A stretch of DNA of 32,255 nt, taken from assembly GCA_025965275.1 (NCBI GenBank), contig JAOPXG010000110.1, positions 1 through 32,255 on the forward strand, in the 5' to 3' direction. The first letter of the stretch is position 1, and every line of letters starts with the position of its first letter. The stretch is from Nocardioides sp. (GTDB taxonomy: Bacteria; Actinomycetota; Actinomycetes; Propionibacteriales; Nocardioidaceae). The notes below the pieces were generated by a model. It searched no databases. It was not told the origin of the DNA and saw nothing but the letters and a program-made list of their open reading frames with translations. Made by a program: the position numbers and the translations under genes. Below are positions 1-7,348 of the stretch, piece by piece.

Positions 1-1
1 C

Positions 2-220
2 GACGTCCTCGACGGCACGGCGACGCGGGTGATCGAGCTGGCCAAGCAGGCCGGCGTCGCGCTGACGCCTGCGGGCTCGTCCTTCCCCCACGGCGACGAC
101 CCGCGCGACCGGAACATCCGGCTGGCGCCCACGTTCCCGGAGCAGGCCGAGGTCGAGGCCGCCACCCGCGCGGTGGCGACCTGCGCGCGACTGGCCGCCG
201 CGGAGAAGCTGGTTGGCTAG
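2..220 (+). CDS. Aspartate-type aminotransferase, C-terminal part (cut by window edge)
   Basis: Only the last 72 residues are present; the frame is open to the left edge. The segment contains LDGTA, then LAKQAGVALTPAGSSFP, DPRDRNIRLAPTFP. This is the C-terminal small domain of fold-type I PLP aminotransferases, closest to the actinobacterial Rv3722c group of aspartate aminotransferases, where the arginine in NIRLAPT contacts the substrate carboxylate. The Schiff-base lysine lies outside the window. The stop TAG at 218-220 overlaps the next gene by 8 bases, so the two are probably co-transcribed. The family call rests on motif memory from a short fragment, so the exact substrate is uncertain. 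Confidence 0.75.
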   Translation, partial: DVLDGTATRVIELAKQAGVALTPAGSSFPHGDDPRDRNIRLAPTFPEQAEVEAATRAVATCARLAAAEKLVG

Positions 221-1256
221 CAACGACCGGTCCCTGCGCGAGCTCCCGAAGGCGCACCTGCACCTGCACTTCACGGGCTCCATGCGGCACGCGACGCTGC
301 TCGAGCTCGCCGAGCGCGACGGCATCCGGCTGCCCGACCAGCTGGTCTCCGAGTGGCCCCCCGAGCTCTCGGCGGCCGACGAGAAGGGCTGGTTCCGCTT
401 CCAGCGGCTCTACGACGTCGCCCGCTCGGTGCTGCGCACCGAGGACGACGTGCGCCGGCTGGTGCGTGAGGCCGCCGAGGACGACGTCCGCGACGGCGGC
501 CGGTGGCTGGAGATCCAGGTGGACCCCAGCGGGTACGGCGCGAGGTTCGGCGGGATCACGGCCTTCACCGACCTGGTGCTCGACGCGGTCCGCGACGCCT
601 CGGCCGAGACCGGGCTCGGGATGGCGGTCGTCATCGCGGCGAACCGCACCCGCCACCCCCTCGACGCCCGCACCCTGGCCCGGCTGGCCGGCCAGTACGC
701 CGGGCGCGGGGTGGTCGGCTTCGGGCTGTCCAACGACGAGCGGCGCGGGAGCACCGCCGACTTCGCGGGGGCCTTCCAGATCGCCGAGCGCGCCGGCCTG
801 CTGCTGACACCGCACGGCGGCGAGCTGCGCGGTCCGGAGCACATCCGGCTCTGCCTCGACACCCTCCACGCCGACCGCCTCGGCCACGGCGTCCGCGCCG
901 CCGAGGACCCCGCGCTCCTCGACCGGATCGTCGAGGCCGGTGTCGCCCTGGAGGTCTGCCCGGTCTCGAACGTCGCGCTCGGCGTCTACTCCGACCTGAC
1001 GTCGGTGCCGCTGCCCACGCTCCTGGCCGCGGGCGCCACGGTCGCCCTCGGCGCCGACGACCCGCTGCTCTTCGGCTCCCGGCTGGCCGGGCAGTACGCC
1101 ACGATGCGGGCCGCGCACGAGCTCGACGACGCGCAGCTGGCCGAGCTGGCCCGGATGTCGGTGCGCGCCTCCCGGGCGCCGGACGACGTGAAGGCCGCGA
1201 TCACCACCGACGTCGACCGGTGGCTGGCGGCCGAGCCTGAGACGATGACCCCATGA
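213..1256 (+). CDS. Adenosine deaminase-like amidohydrolase
   Basis: This 347-residue protein has the whole adenosine/AMP deaminase TIM-barrel signature: HLHLH (zinc ligands H17 and H19), TPHGGE (zinc ligand H201, catalytic E204), RLGHGVR (H225), LEVCPVSN (about 247-253) and GADDP (D282/D283). Classical adenosine deaminases read HLDG, HAGE and NTDDP at these places; here they are HFTG, HGGE and GADDP, so it belongs to a divergent branch and the substrate may not be adenosine. The predicted role is hydrolytic deamination of a purine nucleoside or base in the cytoplasm. The start is a TTG inside the end of the aminotransferase gene (8-base overlap), and the stop overlaps the next ATG, giving a tight run of three genes. 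Confidence 0.82.
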   Translation: MASNDRSLRELPKAHLHLHFTGSMRHATLLELAERDGIRLPDQLVSEWPPELSAADEKGWFRFQRLYDVARSVLRTEDDVRRLVREAAEDDVRDGGRWLEIQVDPSGYGARFGGITAFTDLVLDAVRDASAETGLGMAVVIAANRTRHPLDARTLARLAGQYAGRGVVGFGLSNDERRGSTADFAGAFQIAERAGLLLTPHGGELRGPEHIRLCLDTLHADRLGHGVRAAEDPALLDRIVEAGVALEVCPVSNVALGVYSDLTSVPLPTLLAAGATVALGADDPLLFGSRLAGQYATMRAAHELDDAQLAELARMSVRASRAPDDVKAAITTDVDRWLAAEPETMTP

Positions 1257-1732
1257 GTTCCTCCGACCCCGGCCCTGGACCCGAGCAGCCCCCGCCGACG
1301 CACCAGCCCTACGGGCAGGACCCGTACGGCCCCCCGCAGGCGGGCCAGCCGTACCAACAGCCCTACCAGCAGCCCCAGCCCGGGCAGCCGTCGTACGGCC
1401 AGTACAGCTTCGCACCACCGGTGCCGGCGCACCCCTCGGCGACCACGGCGCTGGTCCTCAGCCTCATCGGCCTCGCCGGCATCCTCGTCTGCGGCGGCAT
1501 CACGCTGGTGCTGTCGCCCTTCGCCTGGGTGATCGGCGGCCGGGCGGTGAAGGAGATCGACGCCAACCCGGGTGCCTACAGCGGCCGCGAGCTCGCCAAC
1601 GCCGGCCGGATCATGGGCATCATCGGCACGGTGCTCCTGATCGTCGCGATCGTGGTCCTGATCGCGTTCATCGGACTCGTGGTCGTCGCCGCGGGCGACA
1701 GCGGCACCACCATCAACAACAACGGCTACTAG
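1253..1732 (+). CDS. DUF4190-type small membrane protein with Pro/Gln/Tyr-rich N-terminus
   Basis: The first 60 or so residues are rich in P, Q, Y and G (repeated QPY and QQPYQQP units) and look disordered. They are followed by two hydrophobic segments (about 64-92 and 120-150) joined by a short loop with GGRAVKEID and the phrase ELANAGRIMGIIGT. This is the pattern of DUF4190 proteins, common in actinobacteria. The C-terminus ends in SGTTINNNGY. The ATG overlaps the upstream TGA as ATGA, so translation is probably coupled. The function is unknown; an envelope role is only a guess from the membrane segments. The stop lies three bases from the murB stop, convergent. Confidence 0.8.
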   Translation: MSSSDPGPGPEQPPPTHQPYGQDPYGPPQAGQPYQQPYQQPQPGQPSYGQYSFAPPVPAHPSATTALVLSLIGLAGILVCGGITLVLSPFAWVIGGRAVKEIDANPGAYSGRELANAGRIMGIIGTVLLIVAIVVLIAFIGLVVVAAGDSGTTINNNGY

Positions 1733-1735
1733 CGG

Positions 1736-2761
1736 CTACAGCTCGACGCCGACCAGCACCGGCTCGTTGACGAGCCGGATGCCGAAGCGCGCCTCGACGC
1801 CGTCACGCACCTCGCGGGCGAGCGCGAGCAGGTCGTCGGTGCTCGCGCCGCCCCGGTTGGTCAGCGCCAGCGTGTGCTTGCCGGAGAGGGCCGCCCGGTC
1901 GGTGCCGTGGCCCTTGGCGAAGCCGGCGTGCTCGATCAGCCAGGCGGCGCTCGTCTTGACCGAGCCGTCGGGCTGCGACCACGCCGGCGCGCCCGCCGGG
2001 ACCGCCTCGGCCGCGACCACCGGGTTGGTGAAGAACGACCCGGCGCTCCAGGTGTCGTGGTCGGCCGGGTCGAGCACCATGCCCTTGCCGGCCCGCAGGC
2101 CGAGCACGGCCCGACGTACGTCGGCGAGCGGGGCGCGGGCGCCGATGTCGACGCCCAGGGTGCGGGCCAGCTCGGCGTACGCCACCGGCTCGCCGAGGCT
2201 GCCCTGACGCAGCTGGAAGGTGACGGACAGGACGACGTGTCGTCCGGGGTCCGCCTTGAAGCGGGACGTCCGGTAGCCGAAGCCGCAGTCGGCGTTGGCG
2301 AAGGTGCGCACACCACGGAGCTTGCGGTCCCAGACGCGCACGGACGCGATCGTCTGACTGACCTCCTGACCGTAGGCGCCGACGTTCTGGATCGGCGTCG
2401 CGCCGACCGAGCCGGGGATGCCGGAGAGGGCCTCGATGCCGATCCACTCCCGTTCGGCGGCGAGGGCGACCAGGTCGTCCCAGATCTCCCCCGCGGCGAC
2501 GGTCACCAGGACGCCACCACAGGAGGCCTCGTCCTCGACGTCCGGGCTGGCGCCCCGCGTCGCGACGTGGACGACGGTCCCGGGGAAGCCCGCATCGGCG
2601 ACCACGAGGTTGCTGCCGCCGCCCAGGACCAGCAGCGGCTCGCCCGCGGCGTCGGCGGCTCCGACCGCCTCGACCAGCTCGTCGTCGGTCGTCGCGCTGA
2701 CGAACCGGCCGGCAGGCCCGCCGAGGCGGAGCGTGGTGTGGTCGGCGAGCAGCTCAGCCAC
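1736..2761 (-). CDS. murB: UDP-N-acetylmuramate dehydrogenase (MurB)
   Basis: MurB reduces UDP-GlcNAc-enolpyruvate to UDP-MurNAc with NADPH and FAD, in cytoplasmic peptidoglycan precursor synthesis. Visible motifs are HTTLRLGGPA near the N-terminus, the FAD loop VLGGGSNLV (about 45-53), GIPGSVGATPIQNVGAYGQE (about 114-133), SAGSFFTNP with the proton-donor serine near 242, and a C-terminal NEPVLVGVEL carrying the conserved glutamate. A GTG at 2761 is preferred as start because GGGAAG lies about 9 bases upstream and the resulting N-terminus resembles other MurB proteins. An in-frame GTG at 2788 would add 9 residues with no ribosome site. The start overlaps the end of hadB by 8 bases, so murB is the last gene of hadA-hadB-murB. 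Confidence 0.95.
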   Translation of the reverse strand: MAELLADHTTLRLGGPAGRFVSATTDDELVEAVGAADAAGEPLLVLGGGSNLVVADAGFPGTVVHVATRGASPDVEDEASCGGVLVTVAAGEIWDDLVALAAEREWIGIEALSGIPGSVGATPIQNVGAYGQEVSQTIASVRVWDRKLRGVRTFANADCGFGYRTSRFKADPGRHVVLSVTFQLRQGSLGEPVAYAELARTLGVDIGARAPLADVRRAVLGLRAGKGMVLDPADHDTWSAGSFFTNPVVAAEAVPAGAPAWSQPDGSVKTSAAWLIEHAGFAKGHGTDRAALSGKHTLALTNRGGASTDDLLALAREVRDGVEARFGIRLVNEPVLVGVEL

Positions 2762-3146
2762 GCAGGGCTGCTTCCCGCAGGACAGCACGAGGCATGCCGA
2801 GGACCTTCACGCCGTCGCAGGTGACCGTGAGCAGCACCGTCGTCAGGCCGTCCTCGGTCCCCTTGACCTCGCCGACGACCTCGAGCTCGACGCCGCCGTC
2901 GGCGGGGACGACCACGGGGTTCGTGAACTTGCAGCCGAAGGAGACCACCTCGGAGTCCGGGAACCACTCCGAGACCGCGCGGGCGGCGAGCGCCATCGTG
3001 TACATGCCGTGCGCGATCACGCCGGGCAGGCCGACGCCCACCGCGACGGACTCGTCCTGGTGGATCGGGTTGTGGTCGCCGCTCGCCTCGGCGTAGCGGA
3101 CGAGGTCGGCGCGGGTGATCGTGAAGACCTGCGTGTCGAGGGTCAT
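2754..3146 (-). CDS. hadB: MaoC-family (3R)-hydroxyacyl dehydratase, HadB-like
   Basis: A 130-residue hot-dog protein carrying the hydratase-2 motif SGDHNPIHQDE (catalytic D24 and H29) followed by GVIAHGMYTM. In mycobacteria HadB is the catalytic subunit of the HadAB dehydratase, which removes water from 3-hydroxyacyl-ACP in type II fatty acid synthesis. The ATG at 3146 overlaps the hadA stop as ATGA, so the two subunits are translationally coupled, as expected for a heterodimer. The neighbouring hadA and rpmG repeat the mycobacterial rpmG-hadA-hadB order. The exact acyl chain length handled cannot be read from the sequence. Confidence 0.88.
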   Translation of the reverse strand: MTLDTQVFTITRADLVRYAEASGDHNPIHQDESVAVGVGLPGVIAHGMYTMALAARAVSEWFPDSEVVSFGCKFTNPVVVPADGGVELEVVGEVKGTEDGLTTVLLTVTCDGVKVLGMPRAVLREAALRG

Positions 3147-3544
3147 CCGTCGGCCCCCCGGTGCACGAGGGTCGCCGACGTCGAGCAGACCAGGGCGCCG
3201 GAGCCGTCGGTGATCTCGCTGGTGGTGCCGATGATGTCGTTGCCCGCGATCTGGCGCAGCGTGGCGACGGTGAGGGTCGCGGTGAGCACGTCGCCGGGCA
3301 CGACGGGGCGCTCGTAGGCGAACTTCTGCTCGCCGTGCACGATCCGGAAGAGGTCGATCGACTCGGCCTCGAGGAACGCGTTCATCGCGTCGAAGGCGAG
3401 CACGATCGGGAAGGTCGCGGGCGCCGGGCCGCCGGCGTAGTCGCCACCCGTGGACTCGACGAAGGTGCGGATCTTCTCCTCCGACACGACATAAGGTCGG
3501 GTGGGTGGGAAGACCCGGCCGACGAGAGACTGGTCGACTGGCAT
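3143..3544 (-). CDS. hadA: FAS1-like dehydratase-domain protein, HadA-like
   Basis: This 133-residue protein matches the MaoC N-terminal / FAS1_DH_region family: VGRVFPPTRPYVVSEEKIRTFVESTGG near the start, PATFPIVLAF in the middle, then GEQKFAYERPVVPGDVL. It lacks the catalytic Asp/His motif present in its partner, which fits the non-catalytic, substrate-binding HadA subunit of HadAB dehydratase. It is the first gene of hadA-hadB-murB. There is no Shine-Dalgarno sequence, but TAGGTT at 3551-3556 (minus strand) ends 6 bases before the ATG, the layout of a leaderless actinobacterial transcript. It diverges from the lipoprotein gene across only 38 bases. Confidence 0.86.
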   Translation of the reverse strand: MPVDQSLVGRVFPPTRPYVVSEEKIRTFVESTGGDYAGGPAPATFPIVLAFDAMNAFLEAESIDLFRIVHGEQKFAYERPVVPGDVLTATLTVATLRQIAGNDIIGTTSEITDGSGALVCSTSATLVHRGADG

Positions 3545-3550
3545 GCCGCC

Positions 3551-3556
3551 AACCTA
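3551..3556 (-). promoter_or_regulatory. -10 box of leaderless hadA promoter
   Basis: TAGGTT (minus strand) matches the TANNNT -10 consensus and ends 6 bases before the hadA ATG, so transcription should begin at or next to the start codon. No purine-rich ribosome site lies in between. Confidence 0.5.
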
Positions 3557-3582
3557 GCCAATGGCCGAGCCGATGGTTCCGG

Positions 3583-4584
3583 GTGCGGGGGGTGTCGGTC
3601 CTGCTCGCCCTGCTCCTGGGAGCCGCGGCCTGCACGTCGGGTGCCGGCGGCACCCCACCCGAGGGCTACGACGCCGGCAAGGTCGACGCCCGCGAGGGCT
3701 GCGGCCCGATCTCGTACGACGACGTGCGCGGCCGGCCGCCGTCGTACCTGCCGAAGAAGGAGCTCGACCGGTTCGCCAACGACCACGCGGTCTGCGCGGG
3801 CGTCTGGCTGCGCACCGGCAGGGGCTTCATCCCGCAGGGCGTCACCGTCGCGGGGGGCACCGCCTGGGTGAGCGGCTTCGACGGCGCGTCACCGGTGCAC
3901 TACCGCTACTGCATCATCGAGCGGGTCGACGTGCGGACGGGCAAGGTCGTGGACCGGCTGGACCCGGTGGCCGGCCAGGTCGGTGATCGGGACCCGCTCA
4001 AGTGCCGCCACGGCGGCGGGCTGGTCCGCGACGAGCACGGGCTGTGGCTGGTCGAGACGACCCGGCTGTGGCTGATCGACCCGGAGACGCTCGACGTCGC
4101 GCGGGTCTGGGCGCTGACACCGCCGCTGCGCGGGTCGTTCGCGTTGGTCGACGGCACGGGCCGGCTCGGTGTCGGCCGCTGGTACCCGCATCGGCGGGCC
4201 CAGGTCGACTGGTTCGACACCGACACCATCCTCGGCTCGTCCGTCCTGGACGTCACCCCGGACATGGCGAGCGGCTCGACCAGCGCGCCGCCGGCCACGC
4301 AGGGCGCCGTCTGGGGCTCGTTCGGCGGGCGGCCGGCCGCCGCGTGGTTCGCCCAGTCGGTCACCCGCTGCGGCGTGCTGGTCGGCCCCGCGGGCACGCA
4401 CCGGCGGGCGTTCGTCCCCGGCGCCGAGGGGATGGACCTCGTCGGCGACGACTCGCTCTGGGTGGTCAGCGAGGCCGGTGCGAAGCGCTACCAGGACCTC
4501 GGCGGGCGACCCGTCGTCCCGATGCTGCTGCGTCTCGACGTCTCCGACTTCGCGCGCTGGCAGCGCCCCGCCTGCTCGGTCTGA
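3583..4584 (+). CDS. Predicted secreted lipoprotein, beta-propeller-like, unknown function
   Basis: With the GTG at 3583 the protein has 333 residues and begins with a short positive region, a hydrophobic stretch (VSVLLALLLG) and AAAC followed by TSGAGG, a plausible lipoprotein signal with the lipid-anchored cysteine at residue 17. No in-frame ATG lies upstream; the open frame extends left to 3505 but would hide the signal peptide. The mature part has recurring phrases such as GVTVAGGTAWVSG, GLVRDEHGLWLVE, RLWLIDPETLDVARVW and GDDSLWVVSEAG, which look like blades of a beta-propeller of the NHL/SMP-30 kind. It is probably an extracytoplasmic binding or scaffold protein. The function is not recognisable. 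It ends just before a strong hairpin terminator. Confidence 0.72.
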   Translation: MRGVSVLLALLLGAAACTSGAGGTPPEGYDAGKVDAREGCGPISYDDVRGRPPSYLPKKELDRFANDHAVCAGVWLRTGRGFIPQGVTVAGGTAWVSGFDGASPVHYRYCIIERVDVRTGKVVDRLDPVAGQVGDRDPLKCRHGGGLVRDEHGLWLVETTRLWLIDPETLDVARVWALTPPLRGSFALVDGTGRLGVGRWYPHRRAQVDWFDTDTILGSSVLDVTPDMASGSTSAPPATQGAVWGSFGGRPAAAWFAQSVTRCGVLVGPAGTHRRAFVPGAEGMDLVGDDSLWVVSEAGAKRYQDLGGRPVVPMLLRLDVSDFARWQRPACSV

Positions 4585-4591
4585 AATGACG

Positions 4592-4622
4592 TCGGCCCGC
4601 CAGACGATGTCTGGCGGGCCGA
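4592..4622. terminator. Bidirectional hairpin terminator between lipoprotein gene and rpmG
   Basis: A perfect 14-bp stem (4592-4605 paired with 4609-4622, core GGCCCGCCAGAC / GTCTGGCGGGCC) with a 3-base loop. It lies 8 bases after the lipoprotein stop and 15 bases beyond the rpmG stop on the other strand, so it can end transcription from both sides. No long T-run follows, as is usual in GC-rich actinobacteria. Confidence 0.85.
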
Positions 4623-4636
4623 TGGAAGAGCTGGGA

Positions 4637-4807
4637 TCAGCGGGTCTCGCGGTGATCGGTGTGGGTGCGGCAACGCGGGCAGAACTTCTTCAGCTCCATG
4701 CGGTCGGGATCGTTGCGGCGGTTCTTCTTGGTGATGTAGTTGCGCTCCTTGCAGTCCACGCACGCGAGCGTGATCTTGGGGCGAACGTCGGAGCTCTTGC
4801 TAGCCAC
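4637..4807 (-). CDS. rpmG: 50S ribosomal protein L33
   Basis: A 56-residue L33: [23 protein letters not shown] near the start, then [21 protein letters not shown]. The two CxxC pairs (CVDC and CPRC) form the zinc site of the C+ type of L33. The GTG start at 4807 is preceded at 6 bases by AAAGGA, a good ribosome site; an upstream in-frame start at 4894 would run into the tRNA-Met gene and is rejected. It sits downstream of two tRNA genes on the same strand and upstream of the hairpin at 4592-4622. The neighbourhood of hadA/hadB is typical for actinobacteria. Confidence 0.97.
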   Translation of the reverse strand: MASKSSDVRPKITLACVDCKERNYITKKNRRNDPDRMELKKFCPRCRTHTDHRETR

Positions 4808-4861
4808 GGGAAGTCCTTTGTCGATGGGCGTTGCTGGGTGCTGCGGTCGAACACGTACGAG

Positions 4862-4935
4862 TAGCGGGAGCGGGACTCGAACCCGCGACACCACGATTAT
4901 GAGTCGTGTGCTCTAACCACCTGAGCTACCCCGCC
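4862..4935 (-). tRNA. tRNA-Met (CAT), elongator type
   Basis: A full cloverleaf can be drawn on the minus strand: acceptor GGCGGGG paired with TCCCGCT (G-T at both ends), D arm GCTC...GAGC, anticodon stem ACGAC/... with loop containing CAT, and T arm GCGGG-TTCGAGT-CCCGC. CCA is not encoded. The anticodon CAT and the first-pair geometry fit elongator methionine tRNA; the T-loop and stems are standard. It lies 54 bases upstream of the rpmG start. Confidence 0.95.
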
Positions 4936-4989
4936 ACGGGGACAGGGTGCACATCGGCCAGCGTACTGGCCGATGCCTCCCGAACCCAG

Positions 4990-5062
4990 AGCCCCTTTAC
5001 GGAATCGAACCGTAGACCTTCTCCTTACCATGGAGACGCTCTGCCGACTGAGCTAAAGGGGC
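4990..5062 (-). tRNA. tRNA-Thr (GGT)
   Basis: The minus strand gives acceptor GCCCCTT paired with AAGGGGC, D arm GCTC...GAGC, anticodon stem TCTCC/GGAGA with loop ATGGTAA (anticodon GGT), and T arm TACGG-TTCGATT-CCGTA. CCA is not encoded. It lies 54 bases upstream of tRNA-Met and is the first gene of a likely tRNA-Thr, tRNA-Met, rpmG transcript. Confidence 0.95.
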
Positions 5063-5073
5063 AACGACGGAGA

Positions 5074-5079
5074 ACGATA
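5074..5079 (-). promoter_or_regulatory. Likely -10 box for the tRNA-Thr/tRNA-Met/rpmG transcript
   Basis: TATCGT on the minus strand ends 11 bases upstream of the tRNA-Thr 5' end, which would place the transcription start a few bases before the tRNA. A weak -35 (TTCTCG) lies 18 bases further upstream. It overlaps the leader of the divergent thioesterase gene. Confidence 0.42.
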
Positions 5080-5092
5080 CACAGGGGGGTAC

Positions 5093-5902
5093 GTGATCGA
5101 GAAATCGGCTGAACAGACCTGTTTCTACCGCTCGATCGGCCCCTCCCCGCAGGGTGCGGCAGGCCCCCGCGAGACCTTCGAATCACTGCCCACGACGGCC
5201 GGTCCGTGGTCGCCGGAGGCCCAGCACGGCGGCCCTCCGGCGGCCCTCCTGGCGCGCTCCGTGGAGCGTCTGTCCGACGCCCGGATCGGCCGCTTCACGA
5301 TGGAGCTGCTCGGCCCGGTCCCGGTCGGCCCGGTGGCCGTCAGCGCCTCGGTGCTGCGGCCGGGCAGGTCCGTGCAGCTGGTCGGCGCGGAGCTGGTCGA
5401 CGTGGAGCGCGACCGGGTCGCGGCGTCGGCCCGGGCCTGGCTGTTCCCGAGGTCGGAGGGTCCCGGCGGTGCACCCGGGCCGCTGCCGCACGCACCGTCC
5501 GACGGCGTCCGCCACGACCGGCCGCGCGGCTGGCACGGCGGCTATCTCGACGCGGTCGACTGGCGCTGGATCCGCGGCGGCCTCGAGCAGCCCGGCACCG
5601 GCGTGGTGTGGATGCGGACGCCCGACCTGGTCGAGGGCGAGCCGATCTCGCCGGTGCAGCGACTGCTCGCCTGCGTCGACTCGGCCTCGGGCGCGAGCGC
5701 GGCCCTCGACGTGGCCGAATGGGGGTTCCTCAACACCGAGCTGACCGTGCACGTGCTCCGCGACCCGGTCGGCGCGTGGGTCTGCCTGGACGCCGAGACG
5801 ACGCTGGGCGACGGCGCGGTCGGCGTCGCCACGGCAGCGGTGTACGACGAGCTCGGGCTGGTCGCCCGGTCGGCGCAGACGCTGCTCGTCGTACGACGAT
5901 GA
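5093..5902 (+). CDS. Acyl-CoA thioesterase-like double hot-dog protein
   Basis: The 269-residue protein fits the TesB-like thioesterase superfamily (4HBT_3): the N-terminal half has FESLPTTAGPWSPEAQHGGPPAALLARSVE followed by a strand-rich part (RFTMELLGPVPVGPVAVSASVLRPGRSVQLV), and the C-terminal half has LLACVDSASGASAALDVAEWGFLNTELTVHV and GAWVCLDAETTLGDGAVGVATAAVYDELG. These are the two hot-dog folds typical of the family. The likely role is hydrolysis of a fatty acyl-CoA, but the substrate is not known. A GTG start at 5093 is preceded by GGGGGG at a normal distance. It is convergent with the amidase gene (9-base gap). Confidence 0.75.
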   Translation: MIEKSAEQTCFYRSIGPSPQGAAGPRETFESLPTTAGPWSPEAQHGGPPAALLARSVERLSDARIGRFTMELLGPVPVGPVAVSASVLRPGRSVQLVGAELVDVERDRVAASARAWLFPRSEGPGGAPGPLPHAPSDGVRHDRPRGWHGGYLDAVDWRWIRGGLEQPGTGVVWMRTPDLVEGEPISPVQRLLACVDSASGASAALDVAEWGFLNTELTVHVLRDPVGAWVCLDAETTLGDGAVGVATAAVYDELGLVARSAQTLLVVRR

Positions 5903-5911
5903 CCGCGACGC

Positions 5912-7312
5912 TCAGCCGGTGATCCTGGGCCAGGGCGCGGCCTCCTCGAGCTCGTAGGCGAGCTCCAGGAGCGTGGACTCGCGACCCGCGCCGGCGGCGA
6001 ACATCATCCCCTGCGGCAGCCCCGCGGCCGTGGTCGCGAGCGGCAGCGACACCGCTGGGTCGCCGGTGGCGTTCTGCCACGGGGTGAACGCGACCCACTC
6101 GAGGATCCGCTCCATCACGGTGTCGAAGTCGTTGGTGGGGTCGAGGTGGCCGACCAGCGGCGTCTGCAGCGCGAGCGTCGGGGTCAGCGCGACGTCGTAG
6201 CGCTGGTGGAAGTCGGCCGAGACCCGGCTCAGCCGCCGCAGCCGACGGATCGCGCCGGGCAGCCGGTGCATCCGGCGGCTGCAGTGCCGGTCCAGCCCGA
6301 GCGTGAGGTTGTCGAGGCGGGTCCGGTCCCAGGTGGGACCGTACTGGCGCCGGCCGGTCCGGGTGATCGCCATCGCGAGCATCGACCAGTAGAGGAGGAA
6401 GTCGTCGGGCGTGCTCGCCGGGGCAGGGTGCTCGACCTGCTCGACCTCGTGGCCCAGCTCCTCGAGCAGCCGCGCGGTCTTGAGGGTGAGCTCCACGACC
6501 TCGGGGGACGCGGGGCGGCCGATGCCGCCGGTGTGGACGGCGATGCGCAGCCGCTTGCGCCCGGGCCGGGTCACGTCGCCGACCGGGGGGAGCGGCAACG
6601 CGCGGTAGACCTGCTCGGCCTCGCGCAGGAACGCCGCGGTGTCGCGTACCGACCGCGTCAGCACGCCGTCGGAGACGATCCGCACGGGCATCTGCCGGTT
6701 CATCGCGTCCTGGGCCAGCCGGTCACGGGTCGGCTTCAGCCCGACCAGGCCGTTGACCGCCGCCGGGATCCGGATCGAGCCGCCGCCGTCGTTGCCGTGC
6801 GCGAGGGGTACGGCGCCGGCGGCGACCAGGGCCGCCGTACCGGCCGATGACGCGCCGGCGGTGTGCGCCGGGTCCCACGGCGAGCGGACCGGCCCGATCC
6901 GCGGGTGCTCGGCCGAGGGGCTGAAGCCGTACTCGGAGAGCTGGGTCTTGCCGAGCGGGACCAGGCCGGTGGCCAGGAACATGCGGGCGAAGTCGCCGTC
7001 CTTCGCGAGCGGCGTCGGCGAGTAGGCGTCGGCGCCCTGCTGGGTCGGCATCCCGGCGATGTCGACGTTGTCCTTGAGGAACGTCGGGACGCCGGCGAAG
7101 AAGCCACCGCGGGGGTCGCGCGCCTCGGCCCGGGCGCGGTCGTAGGCGACGTACGCGACGGCGTTGAGGTCGGTCTGGAGGCGCTCGGTGCGCGCGATGG
7201 CGGCGTCGATCACCTCGGGGATCGAGACCTCCCCGTCCTGGATCGCGGCGACCAGGCCGACCGCGTCGTGGTGCCCGAGGGCGTCGTCTCCGAAGGCGTG
7301 TACGCGCATCAC
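5912..7312 (-). CDS. Amidase-signature family hydrolase
   Basis: A 466-residue member of the amidase signature (AS) family. The Ser-cisSer-Lys triad is visible: lysine in FLKDNVDIAG (about residue 80), the cis-serine in TAGASSAGTAALVAAGAVPLA (about 155) and the nucleophile in GNDGGGSIRIPA (about 179). The second motif normally reads GGSSGG and is GASSAG here. It hydrolyses a carboxylic amide or related compound; the substrate is not predictable. The GTG at 7312 is preferred because TAGCGT ends 7 bases upstream, as in other leaderless genes nearby; GTG 7321 and ATG 7309 are alternatives differing by 3 and 1 residues. It lies downstream of the DoxX gene on the same strand. Confidence 0.88.
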   Translation of the reverse strand: MMRVHAFGDDALGHHDAVGLVAAIQDGEVSIPEVIDAAIARTERLQTDLNAVAYVAYDRARAEARDPRGGFFAGVPTFLKDNVDIAGMPTQQGADAYSPTPLAKDGDFARMFLATGLVPLGKTQLSEYGFSPSAEHPRIGPVRSPWDPAHTAGASSAGTAALVAAGAVPLAHGNDGGGSIRIPAAVNGLVGLKPTRDRLAQDAMNRQMPVRIVSDGVLTRSVRDTAAFLREAEQVYRALPLPPVGDVTRPGRKRLRIAVHTGGIGRPASPEVVELTLKTARLLEELGHEVEQVEHPAPASTPDDFLLYWSMLAMAITRTGRRQYGPTWDRTRLDNLTLGLDRHCSRRMHRLPGAIRRLRRLSRVSADFHQRYDVALTPTLALQTPLVGHLDPTNDFDTVMERILEWVAFTPWQNATGDPAVSLPLATTAAGLPQGMMFAAGAGRESTLLELAYELEEAAPWPRITG

Positions 7313-7319
7313 GCGGGTC

Positions 7320-7325
7320 ACGCTA
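7320..7325 (-). promoter_or_regulatory. -10 box of leaderless amidase promoter
   Basis: TAGCGT on the minus strand ends 7 bases before the GTG at 7312. No Shine-Dalgarno sequence is present, so the amidase is probably also transcribed on its own as a leaderless message. Confidence 0.4.
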
Positions 7326-7348
7326 CCGACCCGGACGTCACCAGGGGG

